From CAMYOC01 sp963704875 (lineage in GTDB: Bacteria > Pseudomonadota > Gammaproteobacteria > Steroidobacterales > XN24): a DNA stretch of 64,000 bases. The stretch spans positions 806,001 to 870,000 of the forward strand of contig CAVPIA010000008.1 of assembly GCA_963704875.1 (NCBI GenBank), written 5' to 3'. Of this stretch, positions 8,831 to 16,660 are shown piece after piece (position 1 is the stretch's first letter; the number at the start of each line of letters is the position of its first letter). Position numbers and translations under genes: made by a program. The notes under the pieces are model-generated. The model was not told the DNA's origin, did no database searches, and worked only from the letters and a program-made list of their open reading frames with translations.

Positions 8831-9483
8831 TCGGTCCTGCTCGCTGGCTCGCGTCCCGGTTCATCGATGGTTTCGCCAGTCACATCTACGGATTCATCTA
8901 CGGTTTCATCCACCGATCCATCTGGCGATCCATCCAGCGACCCATCTGGCATTTCATCTACCGTCACCTCGATGGTCTCGCGCGGGGATTGAGGGACGTC
9001 CTCCACCAGTTCCGGCAATACCAGCTCTCCACTCCGGGTATAAAACCACTGGATCTCACCGAGGATCTGCAGGTCAACGCTGGCATCATCTGCCGGCCGT
9101 ATGTAAAGCGGCCAGTCGCCCTGGAGAAAAATCAGGAACCAGGCGCCGGGCTTCAGATCCAGATCACATGAAACCCAGTGACCATCCAGGCTCAGGCGCC
9201 GCGGGCCCGGTGCTTTCCAGCCATCTTTGACATCGAACTGGTAGACCGGCATTTCGGCTCGCGCAACCGGACCATCGCTCTCGAACACCAGATCTACCCG
9301 GGTAAGCAAGCGCGCCATCGCGATGGTCCCGGCCTGGGTCATCAGCACTTTCCGTGCCAGATCATCGTAGGCGTGATCCTCAAGCACCGGCGGCAGCGGC
9401 GCATCCGGATTGCAGGCGACGGCCGATGTTGTCGGACTCAGGATCGCCGCGGCCATCAGCAAGCATGCAGCGAACGCCTTCAG
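8827..9483 (-). CDS. Exported protein with acidic repeat tail, CTG start
   Basis: I do not recognise this family. Read from a CTG at 9483 it is 218 aa and begins MKAFAACLLMAAAILSP, a full signal peptide ending at a Cys-containing site (AVACNP). The first ATG would cut this signal in half. The CTG overlaps the stop of the small ORF upstream in a CTGA arrangement and GAGG precedes it by 7 nt. The body (about residues 30-165) is mixed and Trp-containing. The last 50 residues are an acidic Asp/Glu/Ser/Thr-rich tail built from four-residue units (DGSL, DGSP, DGSV, DETV, DESV). It is cotranslated with the Tat dehydrogenase downstream, suggesting a joint periplasmic role. Confidence 0.7.
   Translation of the reverse strand: MKAFAACLLMAAAILSPTTSAVACNPDAPLPPVLEDHAYDDLARKVLMTQAGTIAMARLLTRVDLVFESDGPVARAEMPVYQFDVKDGWKAPGPRRLSLDGHWVSCDLDLKPGAWFLIFLQGDWPLYIRPADDASVDLQILGEIQWFYTRSGELVLPELVEDVPQSPRETIEVTVDEMPDGSLDGSPDGSVDETVDESVDVTGETIDEPGREPASRTE
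8875..8985. repeat. 12-bp degenerate tandem repeat inside the acidic tail
   Basis: About eight degenerate 12-bp units of the type CATCTGGCGATC / CATCCAGCGACC occur in tandem. Each encodes a four-residue acidic unit on the minus strand. The unit length is a multiple of three, so copy-number change would alter tail length without shifting frame. Confidence 0.75.
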
Positions 9484-9650
9484 CTGTCGGCCTCATCAGT
9501 TCGATCAGCAGGTTTTCTTAACCCGGGATCAAGACGAATGACCCGTCCGCCCGACTGCCGGTCACGTTTAGCGTCATGGCGTTCATCCTTGATGATTTCC
9601 TGCACCAGCGCCTCGTCCAGCACCACGGTCTCGATATCCTTCTCTGACAT
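9480..9650 (-). CDS. Small charged protein (56 aa)
   Basis: A 56-aa ORF, MSEKDIETVVLDEALVQEII..., ending in ADS, unusually rich in Asp, Glu, Lys and Arg. A strong ribosome binding site (GAGGAG, nine bases ahead) precedes the ATG. The TGA stop overlaps the CTG start of the next gene by three bases, which is the best reason to believe both genes. No hydrophobic segment and no family that I recognise; the N-terminal 25 residues could form an amphipathic helix. It could be a cytoplasmic regulator or chaperone of the exported product, or simply a coupling leader ORF. Confidence 0.6.
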   Translation of the reverse strand: MSEKDIETVVLDEALVQEIIKDERHDAKRDRQSGGRVIRLDPGLRKPADRTDEADS

Positions 9651-9723
9651 ATCTCGGTTCTCCTCGATCCTGCAAGCGCATGCTTCGCCCGAATGACGTC
9701 ACGCCCCTTGTGGTTACAGGACA

Positions 9724-10158
9724 CTAGCGTCGGGTCACGGACCAGTAGCCGATCCGCCCGTTGAAGTTCAGAATCCTCTTCGATGTAAGAACGAACGCAG
9801 AATAATCCTCAGCCTCGAATTGCTCTACGATTTCTCCTGGCTTCAACGGCAGCGCCATCCAGGATGCGGTGTAGACGCTATAGCCAAGGATGCGTTGATT
9901 GGTCAGAAACGCCGCGACCGCATTGGCGGCGCGCTGCTCGACGATCTCCTCTCTTGCCGCCAGATCAAACTCGTCGGTTCTGCTGAACAGGATGTTTGAC
10001 GCCGCGATGCGCCCTGGCTCGACCACGATGTAGAGCAGACGCGCCGGCGGGTCCTGGTCTGCTCTGACTGGCGCGGAACTCAGAAGCAATGACAATATCG
10101 CCGCAGACAGGCATAGCAGCCAGACCCGCTCACTGATTTTTTGAGTAGCTTCGTACAT
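9724..10158 (-). CDS. Exported protein of unknown function
   Basis: A 144-aa protein starting at the ATG at 10158. This choice gives a clean signal peptide (basic start, then VWLLCLSAAILSLLL, cleavage near VRADQ). The longer reading from 10224 adds a non-signal-like extension and overlaps the nrdJb terminator. The mature part contains a repeated feel of short beta segments (LTNQRILGY, LTSKRILNF) and a final GRIGYWSVTRR. I do not recognise the family. It is separated from the RNR genes by their terminator and lies 73 bp upstream of the small-ORF cassette. Confidence 0.65.
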   Translation of the reverse strand: MYEATQKISERVWLLCLSAAILSLLLSSAPVRADQDPPARLLYIVVEPGRIAASNILFSRTDEFDLAAREEIVEQRAANAVAAFLTNQRILGYSVYTASWMALPLKPGEIVEQFEAEDYSAFVLTSKRILNFNGRIGYWSVTRR

Positions 10159-10193
10159 GCAGTCGAGTGTAACCGAGGTACCGGGATTTGCTG

Positions 10194-10219
10194 AAAAAAC
10201 GCCGGCTTGCGCCGGCGTT
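10194..10219 (-). terminator. Rho-independent terminator of the nrdJ operon
   Basis: On the minus strand a 9-bp perfect stem (AACGCCGGC / GCCGGCGTT) with a 4-nt loop is followed by a run of T. It lies 30 bp after the nrdJb stop. Confidence 0.9.
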
Positions 10220-10248
10220 AGCAAAACAGATTCAGCAGGAAACCCCGA

Positions 10249-10941
10249 TCAGCCGCACTTCGAATCGCCGCAATTCAGACAGGTCATACAGCCGTCCATC
10301 AACACTGCAGCGGCATGATTGCACTTGGCGCAAAGCTGCGCGCCCTCAGGGAAAGGGCTTTCAGCAAACGCGTCCTTCTGTTTTGATTCGGCCTCGAATT
10401 GCGCTCGTTTTTCGTCAATCAGTTTCTGTCGATTCTCATCGACGCCAAATTTCTTGATCAAGCCGATCCCGACCAGGTGCTTCTCGACCACATCGCCGAT
10501 CTCTGCCACCAGGGAAGGCATGAATTTGCCGCCGGGTTTCCAGTAACCACCACGAGGATCGAACACCGCCTTCAGCTCTTCGACCAGGAAGGTCACATCC
10601 CCGCCCTTGCGGAAAACCGCGGACATCAGGCGTGTCAGAGCAACGATCCACTGATGATGGTCGAGATTCTTGCAATTGATGAATATCTCGAACGGGCGCC
10701 GGCCTTCGTGCGGGGTGCCCTGGTTGAGGATAATGTCGTTTATGGTCACGTACATCGCATGCTCTTCGATCGGCGGCTTCACCTTGTAGGTCGTGCCAAT
10801 CAATTGCTCCGGCCGCTCCAGCTTTTCGTGCATACGCACGACATTGCTGTCGACGTTTGCCGGCGCCGGCGCTTTCTTCTCGTCCTCCGGTCGGGCGACC
10901 GTGTAACCGACTATCTTTTTTCCAATCTTTGTCGCAGACAT
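10249..10941 (-). CDS. nrdJb: Class II ribonucleotide reductase, subunit b (NrdJb)
   Basis: A 230-aa protein matching the small half of the split B12-dependent RNR described in Pseudomonas aeruginosa (NrdJa/NrdJb). It carries a TSCPD-type domain (TTYKVKPPIEEHAMYVTIND, then RPFEIFINCKNLDHHQWIVALTRLMSAVFRKGG) and a C-terminal cysteine cluster: CAKCN and then CMTCLNCGDSKCG. The terminal cysteines probably relay electrons from thioredoxin to the active site of NrdJa. It follows nrdJa by 48 bp and ends before a terminator, so the two form an operon. Confidence 0.92.
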   Translation of the reverse strand: MSATKIGKKIVGYTVARPEDEKKAPAPANVDSNVVRMHEKLERPEQLIGTTYKVKPPIEEHAMYVTINDIILNQGTPHEGRRPFEIFINCKNLDHHQWIVALTRLMSAVFRKGGDVTFLVEELKAVFDPRGGYWKPGGKFMPSLVAEIGDVVEKHLVGIGLIKKFGVDENRQKLIDEKRAQFEAESKQKDAFAESPFPEGAQLCAKCNHAAAVLMDGCMTCLNCGDSKCG

Positions 10942-10989
10942 TTTTTCTGATATCTCCGCTTGTGCCGCGCGCCTGCGGGCGCGCTGACG

Positions 10990-13155
10990 TCAAAACTTGC
11001 CGTAATAGCCTTCTTTCAGGGCGTCATAGAGGTTGGCGGCGGAATGCACTTCGCCTTCGTATTCAACCTCCTCATCGCCGCGCAAATCCACTTTGGTGCC
11101 ATCGTCCAGAGTGAACGAATAGGTGGTGTTTTTAAGATCCTTTTCCTTCACCAGCACACCCTGGAACGCTTCAGGATTGAAGCGGAATGTCGTGCATCCC
11201 TTGAGCCCCTGATCGTAGGCATACATGTAGATGTCCTTGAAATCCTCATACGGGAAGTCCGTCGGCACGTTGGCAGTCTTGGAAATCGAGGAATCGATCC
11301 ATTTCTGTGCCGCGGCCTGGATATCCACGTGCTGGGTCGGCGTCACATCCTCGGCGGTAATAAAGTAATCAGGCAGTTGCGCCTCTTCCGTATCCGCGTC
11401 CGGCGCCGCCTCGGGATTTACCATCGAGCGGTACGCGAGCAGCTCAAAAGAGAACACATCGACTTTCTCTTTCGCCTTACGGCCCTCCCGGATCACGTTA
11501 CGGAAATAGTGGTGGGCAAAACTCGGTTCAATCCCGTTGCTGGCGTTATTGGCCAGCGACAGCGATATCGTGCCGGTTGGCGCGATCGAACTGTGGTGGG
11601 TGAAACGCGCGCCGACCTCGGCCAGTTTTGCCACCAGCTCCGGCGCCTCTTCCGCCACCTGCTGCATGTAGCGGCTGTAACGGGCATGCAGGATACGGCC
11701 GGGGACCTTGTCGCCGGCGCGAAGACCATCCCTACGCATCTCCGGACGCTTGCGCAACATCGCCTCGGTGACGATGAATTCGCGGTTCATGATCGGTGCC
11801 GGGCCCTTTTCCTCCGCCAGCTCGAGCGCAGTCTCCCAGCCGGCCAGCGCGAGCTCGCGCGAAACTTTCTCGGTGAACTCGACTGCAGCCTGCGAGCCGT
11901 ACTTCATCCTGAGCATGGTCAGCGTCGAACCCAGACCCAGGAAACCCATGCCATGACGTCGTTTGTCAAAAATCTCCTTGCGCTGCTGCTCCAGCGGCAG
12001 GCCGTTGATTTCCACCACGTTGTCCAGCAAGCGGGTGAACACCTTCACAACTTCGCGGAACTGGTCCCAGTCAAAACGCGCATTCTCGGTAAACGTATCG
12101 ACCACGAAACGGGTCAGATTGACCGAGCCAAGCAGGCACGAACCATAGGGCGGCAGGGGTTGCTCGCCACAGGGGTTGGTGGCGCGGATGTTCTCGCAGA
12201 ACCAGTTGTTGTTTCGGTCATTGACCCGGTCGATCAAAACAAAACCGGGCTCTGCAAAATCATAGGTCGAGGACATGATCGAATCCCAGACCCGGCGCGC
12301 CGGCAGGGTCTTGTAAATCCTGCATGCCACAAGTCCGGATTCGCTACACACGTATCCCCTGCTTATCGGCCACTCACGCCAGACAAACATCTCCGGGTCT
12401 TCGAGGTTCAGATTTTCGTCTTCAACCTCCTGCTGCAAGACCGGAAACGCGAGCTGCCAGGGCTTGTCGTTCTTCACCGCCTGCATGAAGTCATCACTGA
12501 TCAGCAACGACAGATTGAACTGGCGCAGGCGGCCATTCTCACGCTTGGCGCGGATGAACTCGAGCGCATCGGGATGACCGATATCGAAGGTGCCCATCTG
12601 AGCACCACGGCGACCCCCGGCTGACGACACCGTGAAACACATCTTGTCGTAAATATCCATAAACGACAGCGGGCCCGAGGTGTAGGCGCCGGCGCCCGAC
12701 ACGTAGGCGCCACGCGGGCGCAGGGTCGAGAACTCGTAGCCAATACCGCAACCGGCTTTGAGCGTCAGACCGGCTTCGTGGACCTTGCCCAGGATCTGAT
12801 CCATGGAGTCCTGGATTGCGCCGGAAACCGTGCAATTGATGGTTGAGGTCGCTGGCTTGTGGGCCAGGGCCCCTGCATTGGACATGATTCGACCGGCCGG
12901 GATGGCGCCATGGCGCAGCGCCCAGACGAAACGCTCCGCCCAGTATTCCCGCTTTTCATCTTCCTCGACATCGGCCAGAGCGTGCGCAACGCGCTGGTAA
13001 GTATCGTCCATCGTCTCGTCGATGACCGTGCCGTCTTTCGCGACCAGACGGTACTTCTTTTCCCAGATATCCGCTGAAGCGGGCTGGAATGGAATCTCGG
13101 CGACTGTGGATGCGCTATTCATTTGCTTGAGCGCTGTTTTCATGACTTGCGTCAT
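10990..13155 (-). CDS. nrdJa: Class II (adenosylcobalamin-dependent) ribonucleotide reductase, subunit a (NrdJa)
   Basis: The catalytic subunit of class II RNR, which makes deoxyribonucleotides with adenosylcobalamin as radical source and needs no oxygen. The conserved active-site segment ATNPCGEQPLPPYGSC, the substrate-binding GRIMSNAGAL and NCTVSGAIQDSM, and APTGTISLSLANN are all present. I place the start at ATG 13155 (721 aa); ATG 13143 is a close alternative. The longer reading to 13296 adds 47 residues of non-RNR sequence that overlap the promoter. A TTGACA promoter and an NrdR-like box lie upstream. The C-terminal redox cysteines sit in the separate NrdJb subunit. Confidence 0.95.
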   Translation of the reverse strand: MTQVMKTALKQMNSASTVAEIPFQPASADIWEKKYRLVAKDGTVIDETMDDTYQRVAHALADVEEDEKREYWAERFVWALRHGAIPAGRIMSNAGALAHKPATSTINCTVSGAIQDSMDQILGKVHEAGLTLKAGCGIGYEFSTLRPRGAYVSGAGAYTSGPLSFMDIYDKMCFTVSSAGGRRGAQMGTFDIGHPDALEFIRAKRENGRLRQFNLSLLISDDFMQAVKNDKPWQLAFPVLQQEVEDENLNLEDPEMFVWREWPISRGYVCSESGLVACRIYKTLPARRVWDSIMSSTYDFAEPGFVLIDRVNDRNNNWFCENIRATNPCGEQPLPPYGSCLLGSVNLTRFVVDTFTENARFDWDQFREVVKVFTRLLDNVVEINGLPLEQQRKEIFDKRRHGMGFLGLGSTLTMLRMKYGSQAAVEFTEKVSRELALAGWETALELAEEKGPAPIMNREFIVTEAMLRKRPEMRRDGLRAGDKVPGRILHARYSRYMQQVAEEAPELVAKLAEVGARFTHHSSIAPTGTISLSLANNASNGIEPSFAHHYFRNVIREGRKAKEKVDVFSFELLAYRSMVNPEAAPDADTEEAQLPDYFITAEDVTPTQHVDIQAAAQKWIDSSISKTANVPTDFPYEDFKDIYMYAYDQGLKGCTTFRFNPEAFQGVLVKEKDLKNTTYSFTLDDGTKVDLRGDEEVEYEGEVHSAANLYDALKEGYYGKF

Positions 13156-13292
13156 CCCCCATATTAATTTTTTATAGCTGTTGAAGGCGTAGACAGGTGT
13201 TCTATTTGACCCGGAATTCAAGGTCTTACGGCCCGACCCCCCGGACCCGCCGCAAACCCACCAGGCGCTGCGCCCGTCGCTTGTTTTGGCAA

Positions 13293-13308
13293 CCACAAGA
13301 TGTAGTGA
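13293..13308. promoter_or_regulatory. NrdR-box-like operator 1
   Basis: The core CAAGATGTAG (13296-13305) fits the NrdR box core CwAtATaTwG at its invariant positions. It sits about 13-28 bp downstream of the -10 of the predicted nrdJa promoter, a place where a bound repressor would block initiation. NrdR is the ATP/dATP-sensing repressor of RNR genes; its gene is not in this window. Confidence 0.6.
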
Positions 13309-13320
13309 ATGCGGAGTGGT

Positions 13321-13349
13321 AGATTATGTCCACCTCGGGTCTCTGTCAA
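13321..13349 (-). promoter_or_regulatory. Predicted sigma70 promoter of nrdJa
   Basis: On the minus strand a perfect -35 TTGACA (13349-13344) is followed after 17 bp by TAATCT, or after 15 bp by CATAAT. The leader to the NrdJa start is about 160 nt. Confidence 0.6.
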
Positions 13350-13467
13350 GGCCCAAATTGAAAAATCTGCCTGTTTTTTTAAGGCGCAAAAACAAAGAGT
13401 TACAGAATCTTCCCAGAAATGTCCGAGATGTTTTTCTTGTGCCCCGCAAAAACCCCTGAGATGCTGC

Positions 13468-13485
13468 ACTACAAGATGTTGTAGT
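13468..13485. promoter_or_regulatory. NrdR-box-like operator 2 (perfect palindrome)
   Basis: ACTACAA-GATG-TTGTAGT is a perfect 7-bp inverted repeat with a 4-bp spacer. Its core CAAGATGTTG again fits the NrdR consensus. It lies 176 bp from operator 1, far more than the roughly 30-bp spacing of typical paired NrdR boxes. On the minus strand a TATTTA -10-like sequence lies just upstream, so it may control a second, weaker nrdJ promoter. Confidence 0.55.
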
Positions 13486-13564
13486 CCTTTAAATAGTGCT
13501 TTTCGGCCACATTGTGGTGGCCACGCAACACCCTGAAACACGCCCCGGGCCCGCTTGTCGCGCC

Positions 13565-13592
13565 CTTGAAAAGCCCCCGGACGTCCCTATCT
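13565..13592 (+). promoter_or_regulatory. Heat-shock (sigma32) promoter of the Hsp20 gene
   Basis: CTTGAAA (13565-13571), a 13-bp spacer, then CCCTATCT (13585-13592). This matches the sigma32 consensus CTTGAAA / CCCCATNT at all but one position. It lies about 60 bp before the Hsp20 start. Confidence 0.85.
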
Positions 13593-13652
13593 AGTGATCA
13601 TCTGAACAGCGAATATTGGTTTGCCTGAATTTTGATTCGAAGGAGCAAAGAT

Positions 13653-14096
13653 ATGTTAGTAAGACATGATCCGTGGACCCTGATGAACCGCCTGCAGGGA
13701 GATATCGACCGCGTGCTTGAAAATCGCATGCGGGGTCTGGACGACACCAGTGCCGCCGCCGTGGCTGACTGGACGCCCGCTGTTGACATACGGGAAGAAA
13801 ACGACCGCTTTGTACTTGACGCGGACATCCCGGGTATCAGCCCTGAAGACATCGAGATCACCATGGAGGGTGGCGTGCTGACACTCCGGGGACAGCGCCA
13901 TACTGCAGCCGACGGGGAAGCCAGCGGCTACCGCAGGGTGGAGCGGGTTAGCGGCAGCTTTTACCGGCGCTTTACGCTGCCGGATACCGCCGACTCGGAA
14001 GCCATTGAGGCCCGTTTCAACCAGGGTGTGCTCGAGGTGAGTATTCCCAAACTGGCCAAGGTCCAGCCGCGGCGCATCGACGTCAAGGTCAGCTAG
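13653..14096 (+). CDS. Small heat-shock protein, Hsp20/alpha-crystallin family
   Basis: A 147-aa ATP-independent holdase chaperone. The start is the ATG at 13653 with GAAGGAG ahead of it; the seven codons before belong to the leader. The N-terminal arm (MLVRHDPWTLMNRLQGDIDR) is typical of proteobacterial Hsp20. The alpha-crystallin domain runs from WTPAVDIREENDRFVLDADI through the GVLEVSIPK motif and a C-terminal extension. The gene has its own sigma32-type promoter and terminator, so it is a heat-inducible single-gene unit between nrdJ and degQ. Confidence 0.93.
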   Translation: MLVRHDPWTLMNRLQGDIDRVLENRMRGLDDTSAAAVADWTPAVDIREENDRFVLDADIPGISPEDIEITMEGGVLTLRGQRHTAADGEASGYRRVERVSGSFYRRFTLPDTADSEAIEARFNQGVLEVSIPKLAKVQPRRIDVKVS

Positions 14097-14136
14097 GCGA
14101 CTGCGACCAAATTGCGTTTGGCCGCATCCTGACACG

Positions 14137-14162
14137 GGGCGGGCGGAAACTTTCGCCCGCCC
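14137..14162 (+). terminator. Terminator of the Hsp20 gene
   Basis: A 9-bp perfect stem (GGGCGGGCG / CGCCCGCCC) with an 8-nt loop lies 40 bp after the stop. The following T-tract is short (TGCGTTTC). Confidence 0.75.
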
Positions 14163-14243
14163 TGCGTTTCTACTCCACCATCTGGTTCAGATTTCTGGGT
14201 TCAGGTTTCTGCCGGTACTCCGGCGCGACAGGAAGACTTATTA

Positions 14244-15620
14244 ATGAAAAATAACCTAGCAAGAACAATCGCTGGCATGACTGTAGCGCTGTTGTTCGCA
14301 GCCAATGCAGCCCAGGCCGCGATGCCGGTGAGCGTAAACGGCCAGAATATGCCGACGCTGGCGCCGATGATCGAGAAAGCCGCCCCGGCAGTGGTGAATA
14401 TCGCCACCAGCGGCAGCGTCGAAGTTCAGAGCTTCCGTAACCCGTTTATGGAAGACCCGTTTTTCCGCCGTTTCTTCGAAATGGAACCGGATCAGCCGCA
14501 GCGTCGAAACACCCAGAGCGCGGGCTCAGGTGTGATCGTCGACGCAAAGCGCGGTTATGTGCTTACCAACGCACATGTGATCGAAAATGCCGACGAGATC
14601 ACCGTGACCCTGCAGGATGACCGCACCTACACCGCCGAGATCATAGGTACCGATCCCGGTTCGGACATCGCGGTCATCAAGATAGACGCCAAAGACCTGA
14701 TCGATATCCCGCTGGCTGATTCGGACGACGTCCGCGTCGGCGATTTCGTGGTTGCGATCGGCAATCCATTCGGTCTTGGCCACACAGTGACTTCCGGCAT
14801 TATCAGCGCTCTCGGCCGCTCGGGCCTGAATCCGAATGGCTACGAGGATTTCATCCAGACCGACGCGTCGATCAACCCCGGAAATTCCGGCGGCGCCCTG
14901 GTCAATCTGAATGGCGAACTGGTCGGCGTGAATTCCGCCATCCTGACTCGCAGCGGCGGCAACATCGGCATCGGTTTCGCAATCCCGACCAATATGATCA
15001 AAGTGGTCATGGACCAGCTGCTGGAGTTTGGCGAAGTGCGCCGCGGTCTGCTCGGGGTCAACATCTATACCGTCACTCCTGACATCGCCAAAGCCTACGG
15101 GGTGGACGAGATCAGCGGTGCATTGATTTCTCAGGTGGTTCCCGACTCGGCGGCTGATAAGGCCGGTCTCGAGCCCGGCGACATCATCACCAGCGTGAAC
15201 GGTGAGAAGATCAAGAGCGCCACCGAGCTGCGCAACGCGATCGGTATGCAGCGCGTGGGTGCCAAGGTGCGCCTGGAGATTGTTCGAGACGGCGACACGC
15301 GCAACCTGACCGCCGAACTGGGTGAAGGCGTAACATCTGCCGAGCCTGTCACTGCGGCCGACATCCATCAGGGTCTGGCGGGCGCCGAACTGACCGATGC
15401 CGATACGGCAAGCGGCGGGCCTGCAGGGGTCCTCGTGGCATCAGTTGCAAACGGCAGTCCGGCGGCCCAGCGCGGTTTACGCGCAGGCGATGTGATCGTC
15501 GCCGTGAACCGGCAGCGGGTCGCCAACGTCCAGGCGCTGCGCGATGCGGCGGAAGGCAGCCCGTCGCTGTTGCTAAATATCAAGCGTGGCAATACGGCCT
15601 TGTTGCTACCGATCCGCTAG
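14244..15620 (+). CDS. degQ: Periplasmic Do/DegQ-type serine endoprotease
   Basis: A 458-aa HtrA-family protease for periplasmic protein quality control. A signal peptide (cleavage after AQAA near residue 26) is followed by a trypsin-like domain with catalytic His111 (TNAHV), Asp141 (DPGSDIAV) and Ser215 (NPGNSGGAL). Two PDZ domains follow, around residues 265-355 and 370-458, each with its own binding-loop region (GLLGVNI; GVLVASV). Length and two PDZ domains fit DegQ/MucD rather than DegS. The gene stands alone with a strong terminator; no rseP or algU genes are adjacent. Confidence 0.92.
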   Translation: MKNNLARTIAGMTVALLFAANAAQAAMPVSVNGQNMPTLAPMIEKAAPAVVNIATSGSVEVQSFRNPFMEDPFFRRFFEMEPDQPQRRNTQSAGSGVIVDAKRGYVLTNAHVIENADEITVTLQDDRTYTAEIIGTDPGSDIAVIKIDAKDLIDIPLADSDDVRVGDFVVAIGNPFGLGHTVTSGIISALGRSGLNPNGYEDFIQTDASINPGNSGGALVNLNGELVGVNSAILTRSGGNIGIGFAIPTNMIKVVMDQLLEFGEVRRGLLGVNIYTVTPDIAKAYGVDEISGALISQVVPDSAADKAGLEPGDIITSVNGEKIKSATELRNAIGMQRVGAKVRLEIVRDGDTRNLTAELGEGVTSAEPVTAADIHQGLAGAELTDADTASGGPAGVLVASVANGSPAAQRGLRAGDVIVAVNRQRVANVQALRDAAEGSPSLLLNIKRGNTALLLPIR

Positions 15621-15675
15621 CGGCATCGCCTGCGTCATCGCAAGCGCCCGGCAACACGCGGGGCGGGATCGACTC

Positions 15676-15711
15676 AGAGCGCGGATCGGCAACGGTCCGC
15701 GCTCTTTTTTT
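15676..15711 (+). terminator. Rho-independent terminator after degQ
   Basis: AGAGCGCGGA / TCCGCGCTCT form a perfect 10-bp stem with a 10-nt loop, followed by seven T. The tail runs to within 10 bp of the convergent TSUP gene. Confidence 0.95.
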
Positions 15712-15719
15712 GGCGCGCT

Positions 15720-16529
15720 TCAGCCAAACAGCATGCGCCCGCCAACGATCACCAGCAGCACGGCAAAGGCGCGGCGCAGCTTCTCCACCGGCAAGCTGTG
15801 CGCCAATCTCGCTCCTAGCGGGGCCGTCAGCACACTGGCCAGTGAGATCCCCAGGACCGCCGGCCAGTACACGTAGCCAGTGGCCAGGCCTACGTCCGAG
15901 CCGGCCCGAATCCCGGTCAGGACAAACCCGGTCGCGCCGGCCAGCGCCACCGGCATCGTGCAGGCAGCCGCGGTCCCCACTGCGGTGTGCAGCGCTACCG
16001 TACGCCAGACCAGAAAGGGCACGGTCAACACCCCTCCGCCGATCCCGGCCAGCGCGGAGACCGCGCCGATAAGCGTGCCGGCGGCGGCGAAACCGGGCCA
16101 CGACGGCAGCGGCAACGCCGCCCGCGGCCGATGTCCGATTGCCATATAGGCGGCGATGGCGACGACGAAGCCACCAAAGGTCGATTGCAGCAGGCGATTG
16201 CTCATCGCGTCTGCCAACACAGCCCCCAGCAGCCCCCCGATCACGATTCCCGGCACCAGTCTCCACACCGCCGGCCACAACACAGCGCCTCGCTTATGGT
16301 GGGCGCGGAGAGAGGAAATCGCGGTAAAGACAATAACCGCGAGCGAAGAACCAATCGCGAAATGCATCCTCGTCGCGGTCGGGATATCCAGTGCCGGGTC
16401 GGCAAAAATCAGATTCAGGGCAGGCACGATCACCAGGCCGCCGCCGATCCCGAACATCCCGGCGAGCAAACCCGACACCGCGCCGAGCAGCGGGAACAGC
16501 ACCCACATCATCGGATTAGCCAACGCCAT
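15720..16529 (-). CDS. TSUP (TauE/SafE) family membrane transporter
   Basis: A 269-aa membrane protein of the TSUP family, whose members export sulfite, sulfoacetate or related organosulfur anions. Two glycine-rich repeats, GMFGIGGGLVIVPAL near residue 24 and GIGGGVLTVPFL near residue 161, mark the duplicated half-domains. About eight hydrophobic segments are visible. The transported compound cannot be inferred from context. It is divergent from slt and convergent with degQ. Confidence 0.88.
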   Translation of the reverse strand: MALANPMMWVLFPLLGAVSGLLAGMFGIGGGLVIVPALNLIFADPALDIPTATRMHFAIGSSLAVIVFTAISSLRAHHKRGAVLWPAVWRLVPGIVIGGLLGAVLADAMSNRLLQSTFGGFVVAIAAYMAIGHRPRAALPLPSWPGFAAAGTLIGAVSALAGIGGGVLTVPFLVWRTVALHTAVGTAAACTMPVALAGATGFVLTGIRAGSDVGLATGYVYWPAVLGISLASVLTAPLGARLAHSLPVEKLRRAFAVLLVIVGGRMLFG

Positions 16530-16660
16530 TTCAGCAGCCGACCGACAAACACGACGCCAGAAAATTTTTCATTGCAGACGGCGATAAGCACGCCATAATT
16601 GAACTCCCAGAGCCCGGCCGGCTCCAAGCTAGCAGATTTTCAGCCATCCCCGTCTTTATC

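Noticed and set aside
10960..12624. 554-codon plus-strand ORF opposite nrdJa
   Set aside because: It is the antisense frame of a conserved gene in GC-rich DNA; its translation has no domain resemblance.
13156..13560. Possible adenosylcobalamin riboswitch ahead of nrdJa
   Set aside because: No B12-box-like sequence or typical long fold was recognised; NrdR-like sites explain the visible symmetry better. A covariance-model search would settle it.
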